Assembly: GCF_003688855.1 (NCBI RefSeq)
Contig: NZ_REFW01000003.1
Location: forward strand, 186,001 to 250,000
Origin: Tessaracoccus antarcticus
Lineage (GTDB): Bacteria; Actinomycetota; Actinomycetes; Propionibacteriales; Propionibacteriaceae
Direction of reading: 5' to 3'
DNA: 64,000 nucleotides
The notes below the pieces were generated by a model that saw only the letters and a program-made list of their open reading frames with translations, did no database searches and had not been told where the DNA came from. Every line of letters begins with the position of its first letter. The first letter of the stretch is position 1. Shown here one piece after another: positions 34,349 through 42,973 of this stretch. Made by a program: the position numbers and the translations under genes.

Positions 34349-34996
34349 ATGAATACCACCACAGCCACACACCGTGACCCTCTACGCAGCACACACCGGA
34401 CTCGTGCGACGCGGATCCTGCGACGGACTCTCGTTCCCCTGACCTTTGTTGCCGTGATTGGCACGCTCGCCGTCGGATTTCAGCTGATGCAGGCCCCCAA
34501 CGTTTCCCCAGTGGAGATGCTGTCGGGAAATGATTCGGCCTCCGAGAGGGCAAGCGGTGAGCTCACGAGCCCGGTGAGCGCCTTCGATGGGACCCAGCCA
34601 GCAGTGGCGAACCTCAACTCCCCCCTACTGGCCGCGCTGCAAGCAGCAGCCACTGACTCCCGGGACGAGAACATCGAGATTCTTGTGAACAGCGGATGGC
34701 GATCGGCGGCATACCAAAACCAACTACTGGAGAAAGCCGTGTCAAAATACGGATCACCGGAGGAAGCAGCCCGCTGGGTCGCGACAGCTGAGACCTCGGC
34801 TCACGTCTCGGGTGACGCGGTCGACGTCGCACACTTCGACGCCATCGGATGGCTGTCCGAGCACGGCGAAAAGTACGGACTCTGCCAGATCTACGCCAAC
34901 GAATCCTGGCACTTCGAGCTCCGAACGGATGCGCAGGCCAGCGGCTGCCCCCCACTGTTCAGGGATCCGACGGAGGACCCGAAGATGCACCCATAA
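34349..34996 (+). CDS. vanY: VanY-like D-alanyl-D-alanine carboxypeptidase
   Basis: A 215-residue membrane-anchored zinc D,D-carboxypeptidase that would trim the terminal D-Ala of peptidoglycan precursors. One N-terminal transmembrane segment (VPLTFVAVIGTLAVGFQL) directs the rest outside. The zinc site is S150-X-H152-X2-G-X-A-X-D159 (SAHVSGDAVD) and E185-S-W-H188. VNSGWRSAAYQNQL is the family substrate motif. The start at ATG 34349 lacks a usable Shine-Dalgarno spacing; TTG 34337 is an alternative. Such VanY/VanRS sets occur outside glycopeptide producers and give at most low-level resistance or act in wall turnover. Confidence 0.9.
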   Translation: MNTTTATHRDPLRSTHRTRATRILRRTLVPLTFVAVIGTLAVGFQLMQAPNVSPVEMLSGNDSASERASGELTSPVSAFDGTQPAVANLNSPLLAALQAAATDSRDENIEILVNSGWRSAAYQNQLLEKAVSKYGSPEEAARWVATAETSAHVSGDAVDVAHFDAIGWLSEHGEKYGLCQIYANESWHFELRTDAQASGCPPLFRDPTEDPKMHP

Positions 34997-35014
34997 ACAT
35001 CGCGACCCTGTCCT

Positions 35015-35099
35015 CCGGGGTCAAGTCCCGCCCCGGGTACCACGGGGAAACACAGAGCCACAGTTCTTCGGAACTGTGGCTTTCTGCATCGCCACGACC
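35015..35099 (+). repeat. Decayed copy of the tRNA-fMet 3' end and terminator
   Basis: About 26 bases resemble the T arm and acceptor end including ACCA (20 of 26 identical). They are followed by the same terminator hairpin (GCCACAGTTC-TTCG-GAACTGTGGC) and flank as after the true tRNA at 21516-21653. Direct orientation, 13.5 kb away. Confidence 0.75.
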
Positions 35100-35102
35100 A
35101 CA

Positions 35103-35318
35103 CTCCTCGTGGCGGTGCCGTACGGAGATCTTTGCCACGACCAGCAAGAAAACCCTCACCGGCTTCACCACCGTGCAGAGATGGGCCTTCAACTCCCTGA
35201 CCTGCCGCTGGTCGGACCGGGCTCTGTGGGTGAACAACCCGTTGGGGACGACGGGTCAGTGGACAGGACCGACGGACGTCGATGGCGCACCGAATGCGAC
35301 AGGACCAAGACCGCCCTA
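35103..35318 (+). pseudogene. Partial, frameshifted copy of the GRQWRT secreted-protein gene
   Basis: Closely matches 22327-22544, the repeat region of the secreted-protein gene (TEIFATTSKKTLTGF, WAFNSLTCRWSDRALWVNN). It lacks the signal peptide and middle domain, being joined directly to the tRNA terminator copy, and goes out of frame where GRQWRT should be. No start codon. Confidence 0.8.
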
Positions 35319-35573
35319 TCACCACCAACATCCCAGGCACCCCCAGCCTGCACCCGCGCGACTGGTGGAGTCCACAACTTTCGTCCCGTATACTGAGAAA
35401 AATTTAGAAAGCGGTCGCTGGCTTCCGTCGTCGACTGCGAGCAAGGCATGACGTCGACGTCGGTGGGGCCCCGTGACATCCCGGGACCCAGGACCGTGAT
35501 CCCAGTCCCCCACCGAGTGAGCACTCATGCAGGAGACGTCTGTCCGGCGCTCCCGCACCCCGGAGGAGGTGGC

Positions 35574-36767
35574 ATGGCGGTACAGCAGCAGAGCGACACG
35601 ATCGTCGCCGTCCACACGCCCGTCAAGGCCCGGGTGGAATGGATCGACGTTGCCAAGGGCGTCGCCATCACCTTGGTGGTCCTCGGGCACGTCGTATGGG
35701 TACTGAGCCTGCTCGAACTTCCCACGTCCGACGTCTGGCGCCGTGTCCTGCAAGCCACCAGCCCCATGCGCATGCCGGGGTTCTTCCTGATGTCCGGCCT
35801 CTTCGCCCATCGGTTCGCGGCCGGATCCTTCGAGCGGTTCGCCCGCCGACGCGTCATCGGCTTCGTCTACCTGTTCGCACTGTGGCTTGCCATCACGGCC
35901 GTCGTCGAGGTGGGACTCCAGTTCTGGTTGCACGACACCGCGAAGGTCGTCTCACGCACCAACCTCGTCCACAACGTCCTCTGGCTCGAAACACCGCTCT
36001 GGTACCTCGTCGCGCTGCCGGCCTTCCACCTGATCTGGTGGGGCACCCGCAACGTGGCCTCCTGGGTGCCGCTGACGGTCGCCGGGATCGGCTACGTCGT
36101 CGTCGAGACCGGCGCAACGGCATTGCCGGGGATGCTCAGCAGCACCGGCTACCGCGGCATGATCCAGTACGCCTTCTTCTTCATGGTCGGAGCCCGGCTC
36201 AGCAAGCCGCTGCGCGACGTGGTGGGGCGCATGACCCCGTTGAGATCAGTCGCCATCGTGACGGCGTGGCTGGCCATGGAACTGTGGCTCCCGGCCGTAC
36301 CCATGAAGTCGCTCCTCGCGGTGCCCGCACTGTTTGCCATCTCCCAGCTGATCGTCCTGACGCCCCTGCGGCCGGCAGCGCAGCGGGCTGGCCGGCGCAC
36401 ACTGCCGCTCTACCTGATGAACTGGCTGGCTGTCGCCATCGTCGGTGGGGTCTGGCTGCAGTTCGACGTCTCCGCCACGCCTCTCACCGAGTTGCTGGTC
36501 CCCGCCATCACGCTGCCCGTGGTCATCGCAATGATCGCCGGCGTCTGGCACCTGACGCACGACATCTCGTTCATCTGGGGGCCCTCCTCCAGAGTGGAGG
36601 ACAAGGTGGTTGACGTGATGCGCAGACTCGACGATCTCGAACCGGCTTCCTCGTCCGACACGAGCGCGCTGGACACGCAGGATCCCCTGACCGGGCGCAA
36701 GGCTCCGCGGCCCATCGACGTGCCGTTCATCCACTCCCACCGATCCATGACGAGCATCACGCGCTGA
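35574..36767 (+). CDS. Membrane acyltransferase (Acyl_transf_3)
   Basis: A 397-residue integral membrane acyltransferase with about ten helices, the family that acylates surface sugars. It opens with WIDVAKGVAITLVVLGHVV, with the conserved His, and has FFLMSGLFAHR. The charged tail after the last helix is cytoplasmic. GGAGGAGG just before the ATG at 35574 fixes the start; an upstream in-frame ATG at 35448 has no such signal. It is the first intact core-type gene after the island. Confidence 0.87.
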   Translation: MAVQQQSDTIVAVHTPVKARVEWIDVAKGVAITLVVLGHVVWVLSLLELPTSDVWRRVLQATSPMRMPGFFLMSGLFAHRFAAGSFERFARRRVIGFVYLFALWLAITAVVEVGLQFWLHDTAKVVSRTNLVHNVLWLETPLWYLVALPAFHLIWWGTRNVASWVPLTVAGIGYVVVETGATALPGMLSSTGYRGMIQYAFFFMVGARLSKPLRDVVGRMTPLRSVAIVTAWLAMELWLPAVPMKSLLAVPALFAISQLIVLTPLRPAAQRAGRRTLPLYLMNWLAVAIVGGVWLQFDVSATPLTELLVPAITLPVVIAMIAGVWHLTHDISFIWGPSSRVEDKVVDVMRRLDDLEPASSSDTSALDTQDPLTGRKAPRPIDVPFIHSHRSMTSITR

Positions 36768-36909
36768 GACCGTGCCTGAAGCACCCGGGGCCCAGGCGAA
36801 GAATGGCCTTGAGCGCCAACGTCACCCGATCTACTGGCGCCGGTGGCGGGAATCGTCCATCCTCGCATTCCGCCGACAACTTTCCAGGTCGACGACGGAG
36901 CACGCCCGC

Positions 36910-36915
36910 TAGACT
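36910..36915 (+). promoter_or_regulatory. Probable -10 element for the M16 peptidase operon
   Basis: TAGACT 55 bases before the ATG; the -35 region is weak. The 203-base gap has no gene. Confidence 0.4.
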
Positions 36916-36970
36916 CACGCGGCAGACGCCGTCCCGGTGGGAGTGCGTCCGTAGACGAGGAGTTCTCTGC

Positions 36971-38245
36971 ATGACTGACGGCCGACGGCTGGACTACAAC
37001 CTGGTGGAAACCACACTCGACAATGGGTTGCGCGTCTGTGTGCAACCCGATCCGGTGGCCCCGGCCGTTGCCGTGAACATCTGGTACGAGGTGGGCAGTT
37101 TCGACGAAGACCCCACGCGCACCGGGTTTGCCCACCTGTTTGAGCACCTCATGTTCCAGGGGTCGAACAACGTGGCCAGCGGCGAGCACATGGCCCTCGT
37201 GGAGGCCAACGGCGGCTCCGTGAACGCGACGACGTCGACGGACCGCACCAACTACTTCGAGACGGTCCCCCGCGGCGCGCTGGACCTGGCGCTGTGGCTG
37301 GAGGCCGACAGGATGTCGTCCCTGGCCATCACCGCCGAGAACTTCGCGGCCCAGCGGGAGGTGGTCAAGGAGGAGAAGCGCCAGCGCTACGACAACCAGC
37401 CCTACGGTGACCTGCTCGAGTTGCTCGTGGCGCAGCACTTCCCCGCGGACCACCCCTACGGACACCTGCCGATTGGTTCGATGGCACACCTTGACGATGC
37501 CACCCTCGACGACGTCCAGCAGTTCTTCGACGACTGGTACCGCCCCAGCAACGCGCGACTGGTGCTCTCCGGTCCCGTCGAGGCCGACGAGGCGTTCGAC
37601 CTCGCGCAGCGGTACCTGGGACAGGTGCCGCGCCGGGACAGGCCGGACCACGCAACAGCGCCGGTCCCCGCACTGCCGTCCCGCGACACGACGACGCACG
37701 GCAATGTGCCACACCCTCTGGTGTACCTGTCGTGGAACACGCCACCAGCGGCCCACGACGACCACCTCCCGCTGGACATGGCCCTGTCGATCCTGGCTGA
37801 CGGCCACACGTCGCGGCTGCACAAGGCAGTGGTGCGCTCGCGTCGTCTGGCCGCGGAGGTACACGCCGCATCGCTGCCACACCTGCGCTCCACCTCCATC
37901 ACCACGCTCATGGCCCGCCCCACCGACGGCATCAGCACCGACGTCACCGCCGCCGCGCTCGTGGAAGAGCTTGCCCGCTTCGCCGAGGGCGGCCCCACCG
38001 ACGAGGAACTCGCACGCGCCATCGCGCAGTACGAACGCGACTGGCTCCTCCAACTGGCCACCGTTGAGGGTCGATCGGATCTCCTCAACGACGCGTGGCT
38101 CACCTTCGGCACCCCCGGCCACGTGAACCAGCACGCGGCCGAACTGGCTGCGCTCAACGTCGACGTCGTCCGCGACGCCGTCCGCACACACCTGCTGGCC
38201 ACCCCCAGCACTCTGCACTACCTGCCCTCGGAGGTCTCGCTGTGA
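36971..38245 (+). CDS. M16 zinc metallopeptidase, catalytic subunit
   Basis: A 424-residue insulinase/pitrilysin-like peptidase. The inverted zinc motif H55-L-F-E58-H59 and the downstream metal-binding Glu in REVVKEEKRQ are intact. It is the active half of a two-protein M16 enzyme of the bacterial processing-peptidase type. ATG with GAGGAG ten bases upstream. The second subunit overlaps its stop by four bases. No signal peptide, so it works in the cytosol. Confidence 0.92.
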   Translation: MTDGRRLDYNLVETTLDNGLRVCVQPDPVAPAVAVNIWYEVGSFDEDPTRTGFAHLFEHLMFQGSNNVASGEHMALVEANGGSVNATTSTDRTNYFETVPRGALDLALWLEADRMSSLAITAENFAAQREVVKEEKRQRYDNQPYGDLLELLVAQHFPADHPYGHLPIGSMAHLDDATLDDVQQFFDDWYRPSNARLVLSGPVEADEAFDLAQRYLGQVPRRDRPDHATAPVPALPSRDTTTHGNVPHPLVYLSWNTPPAAHDDHLPLDMALSILADGHTSRLHKAVVRSRRLAAEVHAASLPHLRSTSITTLMARPTDGISTDVTAAALVEELARFAEGGPTDEELARAIAQYERDWLLQLATVEGRSDLLNDAWLTFGTPGHVNQHAAELAALNVDVVRDAVRTHLLATPSTLHYLPSEVSL

Positions 38246-39561
38246 AACGCCCCACCGTCTCGCTGGCCGGCGCCTGGCACTTCCCGGAGCCGCAGGTCCT
38301 CGCACTGGAGGGCGGCACGCAGATCTGGGCCTTCGACCTGCCCGGTCAGCACATCGCTGCCCTCGAACTGGTGCTGCCGACGTCGCTGTCCACGGAGCCG
38401 CGTCCCATCGAGGGTGTGGCCACCGTGGCGCTGCACTGCGCCGACGAGGGGACGCGCAGCAACCCGGATGGTCGCATCTCGGAGCTCCTGGAACTGCAGG
38501 GGGCGGCGCTCCACGGTCACGCCTCCCAGTCGCACACCAGTCTGGGCGGCGACGCCCCGGCCCACCGGCTGCCTGCGGTGATGGAACTGCTGGCCGAGGT
38601 TGTCACCGAACCCAGCTTCGAGGCATCCGACATCGAGCACCACGTGGAGATGCAGGTGGCGGCGTTCGACAGCCGCGTCGCCTCTCCCGACTGGGTGGCC
38701 AAGCAGGCCCTGCGCCAGGTGCTGTTCGGCAGGGACTCGCGTGAGGGGCGCCCAGTGGCGGGCACCCCGGAGACGCTGAAAGCCATCAGCCGCGACGACG
38801 TGCTCGCCTGGCACAGCACACAGTGGCGGGGCGGGAACGCGACCCTCGTGGTGGCCGGCGACCTCGCAGGCCTGGATCTGTCCTCCGCATTGTCGCCGCT
38901 GAACCGGTGGGGCGGGGACGCGGCATGCGCAGACACAGCGCCGCAGGCTCATCGACCCACCCAGATCGTCCTGGTGGACATGCCGGACACCGTCCAGGCC
39001 ACGATCCACGCAGGTGGGCTGACGGTGGGACGTCGCCACCCCGACTGGGCGGCCCTGAAACTGGGCGGTCACGCCATGTGTGGCGCATTTGCCAGCCGCC
39101 TCAACCTCGAACTGCGGGAGCGCCAGGGCTACACCTACGGCGTGGGGGGCGGCTTCAGCGCACGCCAGGACGACGGACAGTTCTTCGTGGGCGGCAGCTT
39201 CCGCGTGGAGGTGGCGGCCGATGCTCTGCGCCGCCTCCTGGACGGACTGGCGCTCGCCCAGCCCTTCAGCGACGCCGAGGTGCAGGATGCCAAGCGCTAC
39301 CTGATCGGCGTCGCGCCACTGGCCAACGAGACGGCCTCCGACATCGCGCGCCAGGCGGCGGTGCTGGCCGCCGTCGGCGAGCGGGCGTCGTTCGTGAACG
39401 AACATTTTGCGGCGCTCGAACTCCCCACCCCCTCGGAGGTAACCTCCGCCTTCAGACACCACGTCCACCCCGACGCCACGAGCGTGGCCATCAGCGGGCC
39501 GGCCAGCGTGCTGGTCCCGGCTCTGCAGGCGGCGGGTATGGACCCGGTCGTGATCAGCTGA
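38242..39561 (+). CDS. M16 peptidase, non-catalytic partner subunit
   Basis: A 439-residue M16-like protein without the HXXEH motif but with the substrate-binding ERQGYTYGVGGGF region (Arg/Tyr pair) of partner subunits. GTG start overlapping the catalytic gene (GTGA). The pair should form a heterodimer enclosing a peptide chamber. Confidence 0.9.
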   Translation: MKRPTVSLAGAWHFPEPQVLALEGGTQIWAFDLPGQHIAALELVLPTSLSTEPRPIEGVATVALHCADEGTRSNPDGRISELLELQGAALHGHASQSHTSLGGDAPAHRLPAVMELLAEVVTEPSFEASDIEHHVEMQVAAFDSRVASPDWVAKQALRQVLFGRDSREGRPVAGTPETLKAISRDDVLAWHSTQWRGGNATLVVAGDLAGLDLSSALSPLNRWGGDAACADTAPQAHRPTQIVLVDMPDTVQATIHAGGLTVGRRHPDWAALKLGGHAMCGAFASRLNLELRERQGYTYGVGGGFSARQDDGQFFVGGSFRVEVAADALRRLLDGLALAQPFSDAEVQDAKRYLIGVAPLANETASDIARQAAVLAAVGERASFVNEHFAALELPTPSEVTSAFRHHVHPDATSVAISGPASVLVPALQAAGMDPVVIS

Positions 39562-39576
39562 CCGGGTCCCCCACAC

Positions 39577-42453
39577 TCACGGGTTGAGGATCTTCAGCGC
39601 AGCCTCGGCCTTCTGCATGGCGGAGTTGGTCTTGGCCTGGTAGGTGGACAGGTCGCCTTCACGGAGTGCCTTGTCCGCCTCTTGGAAGAGCGTCATCGCC
39701 TCAGTCAGCAGACCTCGGGCCTGCTCATCCACCGGGGTGTTGACGGGCGGCGTCGTCCCCGGAAGTTGCTCATTGGGCACGGGTTTCTCTCCCGTGTCCG
39801 CACCCGAGTTGCCCTCGAAGACCTGGTCCAGCGCGGCCTGCAGCGTCGGACCGATGCCCACCTTCTCGCCGAAGCGCACCACCACGAACCGCAGCGCCGG
39901 GTATCCACCGGTGGTGGCCTTGGTCTGTGTGTAGATGGGTTGGACGTACAGCACGCCCCCTCCGACGGGCAGGGTCAGCAGGTTTCCGTAGATCGCGGAG
40001 GCATTGCTGCCGTCCCTGTTGAACGGAAGCAATGCACCAGCCACCTGCTCATCGGTGCTGATGGCGTTGAACGTCTGTCCCGGACCCGCGATCTGCCTCT
40101 TGTCCGAAAGTTTCAGGACCCGGATCTGGCCGTAGTCCTCACTGGAGGCGTCCGCATTGGCAGACATGTACACCGACAGGTTCTCCCGCTCCCGCGGCAC
40201 GAACACCGTGGTGTTGGCGTAGTGCGGCTTCTTGTCCCCGGGCCAGCGGATGGTGAGGAAGTACGGGGGCTCCTTGACCTTGTCAGCACCGCGCACCGGG
40301 TCGTTGGGAACGGCCCAGATGTCGGACTGCTGGTACCAGGTGTTGGTGTTCTCCGTGTGGTAGCGGCCGAGGGTCTCCCGCTGCACCTTGAACAGGTCAG
40401 CCGGGTAGCGCAGGTGCTCCAGGAGCGACGGGGAGATCTCGGACTTGTCCGTGACCGCACCCGGGTAGACCTTCATCCACGTCTGCAGGATGGGGTCGGA
40501 TTCGTCCCACTGGTACAGCTTCACCGTGCCGTCATAGGCGTCGACGGTGGCCTTCACCGAGTTGCGCACGTAGTTCACCTGGCGACCCATGAGCAGCCTG
40601 TCGGCGGCGGTACGGGTGTCGGAGATGGCGTTGGCCCAGTCAATCTTGGTGGAGTTCGGGTAGTTCTCGCTCGTGGTGTAGGCGTCGATGATCCACACGA
40701 TCTTGCCGTCCACGACACTCGGGTACGGGTCGGAGTCGACCGTCAGCCACGGAGCAGCCTGCTGCACCCGCTGCACGGGCACACGGTTGAACAGGATCTT
40801 GGAGTCGCCGTTCACCCGGTCCGAGAGCATGAGGTTGACGTCGCCGAAACGGATGGCGAACATCCCCTTGGTGAGGAAGTCCCCGATGGCCACACCGCCG
40901 GCACCGGCGTAGGTGAACTTCGCCTCGCCGCCGCCCTCGCCGCCGCCGGGCGTGTCCAGCTCGACGGGATCGCGATCCTTGGGTGCACCGGCCACCACCC
41001 AGTGGTCCGACTTCTCACCGAAGTAGATGCGGGGCTCGTGCTCGGGCAGCAGACCCACGGTGGGAATCCCACCTGCGAAGAAGACGGGCTCCCCGTTGGC
41101 TTCCTTCTGGTTGCCGTAGGCGGCCGTCAGTCCGTAGCCGTGGGTGTAGACCGTGCGCTTGTTGTTCCAGGTCTCGCCCGACTCGACGGAGGCCAGGTCC
41201 AGCTCGCGGACAGCGACCACCGCGTCGGTCTCCCGGCCGTCAATGTCGTAGCGATCCACGTCGAGGGTCGCGGGGAACGTGTAGTAGCCACGCACCTGCT
41301 GCAGCTGCTCGAAGGTGGGGGCGATCACGGCTGGGTCCATCAGACGAATCGCCGGCAACGCCGCAGCATCCTCCTTGAGCTGACCGGCGCTGGCGGTGGT
41401 CTTCGCCTCGTAGTCGGTGATCTGCACGTCGTCGATGCCGAAACCCTTCCGGGTGGCATCGATGTTGGCGGCAATGTAGGGCCGCTCCTTGTCCGGCTCG
41501 TCCGGGACGACCTCGAAGTTCTGGATGAACCACGGGTAGACGACCGACAGGATCATGGAGCTCACCACGAGCAGCGCCACAGACACGGCGGGGATGCTCC
41601 AGCGCACCTTGTAGGCGTTGTAGAAGCACAGCAGGGCGCAGATCACGGCGATGGCCGCGACGATGAGGTGCGCCGGGATCCGTGATGCCGCGTCAGTGTA
41701 GGTGACGCCCGTGAACAGGTGGTTGGTGGTGGTCAGGTAGTTGTAGCGGTCCAGGACGGCCGAGGTGGCGAACAGCAGCAGCACCGCGCCCACCATGATG
41801 GACAGCTGGCGCTGGGCGGCGTTGCCGCTCTGCCGCACGTCGACGTTGCCGAGCCCGCGCAGCGCCTTGGTGGTCATGGAACCCGTGAGGAAGTGCACCA
41901 TGAGTGCGCCGATGGTGGCCACGATGACGGTGAACGTGACATATCCGAGGACGAATCGCCACCACGGCAGCTGGAAGACGTAGAACGACGCGTCCAGCGA
42001 GAACTGTGCGTCCTGGCTGCCGAACGGCGTGGACTGCGTCCATGCCAGGAAGGTCTCGTACATGCCGGAGGCCACCGAGCCACCGATGAAACCCAGCACC
42101 GCGGCAGGGATGATCATCATGATCTTCGAACGGCGGTCCAGGACGTCACGCAACTGGATGAGGAGTTCGGAGTCCAGGTTGGCCCGCCGGGTCTTGGGTC
42201 GCAGCCTGTAGGCGATGGCCATGCTCGCGTAGAGAGCGCCTCCGAGCAACAGCCCGAACACGGCGAACAGTCCCAGCTGGGCCGCGAGCTGCGTGGTGAA
42301 GACTCCCCGGAAGTTCAGGTTGCTGTACCAGAGGTAGTCGGTCCAGGTGCGGGCAAAGATCACCAGCAGCGCCAGGGCGACGCCGACGATGACGATGGTG
42401 GGCAGCAGGGCTCCGCGCCGCGGGGCCTCGCTCCTCAGGGTGGACTCACTCAT
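39577..42453 (-). CDS. UPF0182 family membrane protein
   Basis: A 958-residue actinobacterial protein of COG1615. Seven membrane helices in the first 320 residues are followed by a large extracellular domain with conserved YFGEKSDHWVVAG, GGVAIGDFLTKGMFAIRFGD and PYPSVVDGKIVWIIDAYTT. The C-terminal coil is rich in Ala, Lys and Gln. The function is unknown. The ATG lies inside the end of the upstream gene (eight-base overlap). Confidence 0.93.
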   Translation of the reverse strand: MSESTLRSEAPRRGALLPTIVIVGVALALLVIFARTWTDYLWYSNLNFRGVFTTQLAAQLGLFAVFGLLLGGALYASMAIAYRLRPKTRRANLDSELLIQLRDVLDRRSKIMMIIPAAVLGFIGGSVASGMYETFLAWTQSTPFGSQDAQFSLDASFYVFQLPWWRFVLGYVTFTVIVATIGALMVHFLTGSMTTKALRGLGNVDVRQSGNAAQRQLSIMVGAVLLLFATSAVLDRYNYLTTTNHLFTGVTYTDAASRIPAHLIVAAIAVICALLCFYNAYKVRWSIPAVSVALLVVSSMILSVVYPWFIQNFEVVPDEPDKERPYIAANIDATRKGFGIDDVQITDYEAKTTASAGQLKEDAAALPAIRLMDPAVIAPTFEQLQQVRGYYTFPATLDVDRYDIDGRETDAVVAVRELDLASVESGETWNNKRTVYTHGYGLTAAYGNQKEANGEPVFFAGGIPTVGLLPEHEPRIYFGEKSDHWVVAGAPKDRDPVELDTPGGGEGGGEAKFTYAGAGGVAIGDFLTKGMFAIRFGDVNLMLSDRVNGDSKILFNRVPVQRVQQAAPWLTVDSDPYPSVVDGKIVWIIDAYTTSENYPNSTKIDWANAISDTRTAADRLLMGRQVNYVRNSVKATVDAYDGTVKLYQWDESDPILQTWMKVYPGAVTDKSEISPSLLEHLRYPADLFKVQRETLGRYHTENTNTWYQQSDIWAVPNDPVRGADKVKEPPYFLTIRWPGDKKPHYANTTVFVPRERENLSVYMSANADASSEDYGQIRVLKLSDKRQIAGPGQTFNAISTDEQVAGALLPFNRDGSNASAIYGNLLTLPVGGGVLYVQPIYTQTKATTGGYPALRFVVVRFGEKVGIGPTLQAALDQVFEGNSGADTGEKPVPNEQLPGTTPPVNTPVDEQARGLLTEAMTLFQEADKALREGDLSTYQAKTNSAMQKAEAALKILNP

Positions 42454-42973
42454 GTGTTGCGCCTTCCAGTGTGCGGTTCAGGGCTTCGGTGAGCCCGGGG
42501 ACGAGGTCTGCTGCACCGAGCAGGTCGTCGGGGTTGGACACGAGACGTGCCAGTCCATGCTGCGAGCCATCGCGGAGCACGCCCACCACTACGCGGACGT
42601 CGGTCTTCTCGGGGTGTGACATGACGAAATCGACGGCTGCGTCCTCGTCGTCCGGGATCTGGTCCTCGAACTTGGGCGGCAGGAAGCTGCGTTCCATGGC
42701 GATGGCCACTCCGTCGACACTCTCGGGGAAGAAGATTTGCTCGAGCCGCTCGAGGACGTCCACGCCGGAGGCGAAGTCATCCTGCTCCACGGCGGTCAAG
42801 GCGTCGGCGGCGGCCTCGGGTACACGCCCCTTGAGCTGGGGTTCCACCTCCAGCAGGGCGCTGGTGGCCACCAGCGCGAAGAGCCGGGCGGGCTGATCCC
42901 ACCCGTTGTCCGAGACGTGTCTCTCGATGTCGGCCAGGCAGGCGATCAGCCTGCTGGGGTCGTTGTCAGCCAC
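42446..42973 (-). CDS. PPA1309 family protein
   Basis: A 175-residue cytosolic protein of a family named after Cutibacterium acnes PPA1309, without known function. It reads ERHVSDNGWDQPARLFALV near the start and DVRVVVGVLRDGSQHG near the end. The GTG at 42973 overlaps the stop of the protease gene by eight bases and has GGAGG nine bases upstream. It links the Lon-like protease and UPF0182 genes in a conserved order. Confidence 0.9.
   Translation of the reverse strand: MADNDPSRLIACLADIERHVSDNGWDQPARLFALVATSALLEVEPQLKGRVPEAAADALTAVEQDDFASGVDVLERLEQIFFPESVDGVAIAMERSFLPPKFEDQIPDDEDAAVDFVMSHPEKTDVRVVVGVLRDGSQHGLARLVSNPDDLLGAADLVPGLTEALNRTLEGATHE

Larger units (their letters stand above)
34997..35447. 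other. Interval made of duplicated tRNA and secreted-protein sequence
   Basis: Contains the decayed tRNA 3' end and terminator copy, then the partial secreted-protein copy, both listed separately. A TATACT element at 35389-35394 is a likely -10 for the acyltransferase gene. Confidence 0.6.

Noticed and set aside
35015-35045. Second tRNA gene
   Set aside because: Only a diverged T arm and acceptor end are present; no anticodon or D arm can be formed.
39682-41685. 667-codon plus-strand frame opposite the UPF0182 gene
   Set aside because: Antisense shadow of a high-GC gene: no ribosome binding site and low-complexity His/Gly/Arg/Val composition, while the opposite strand has clear family motifs.
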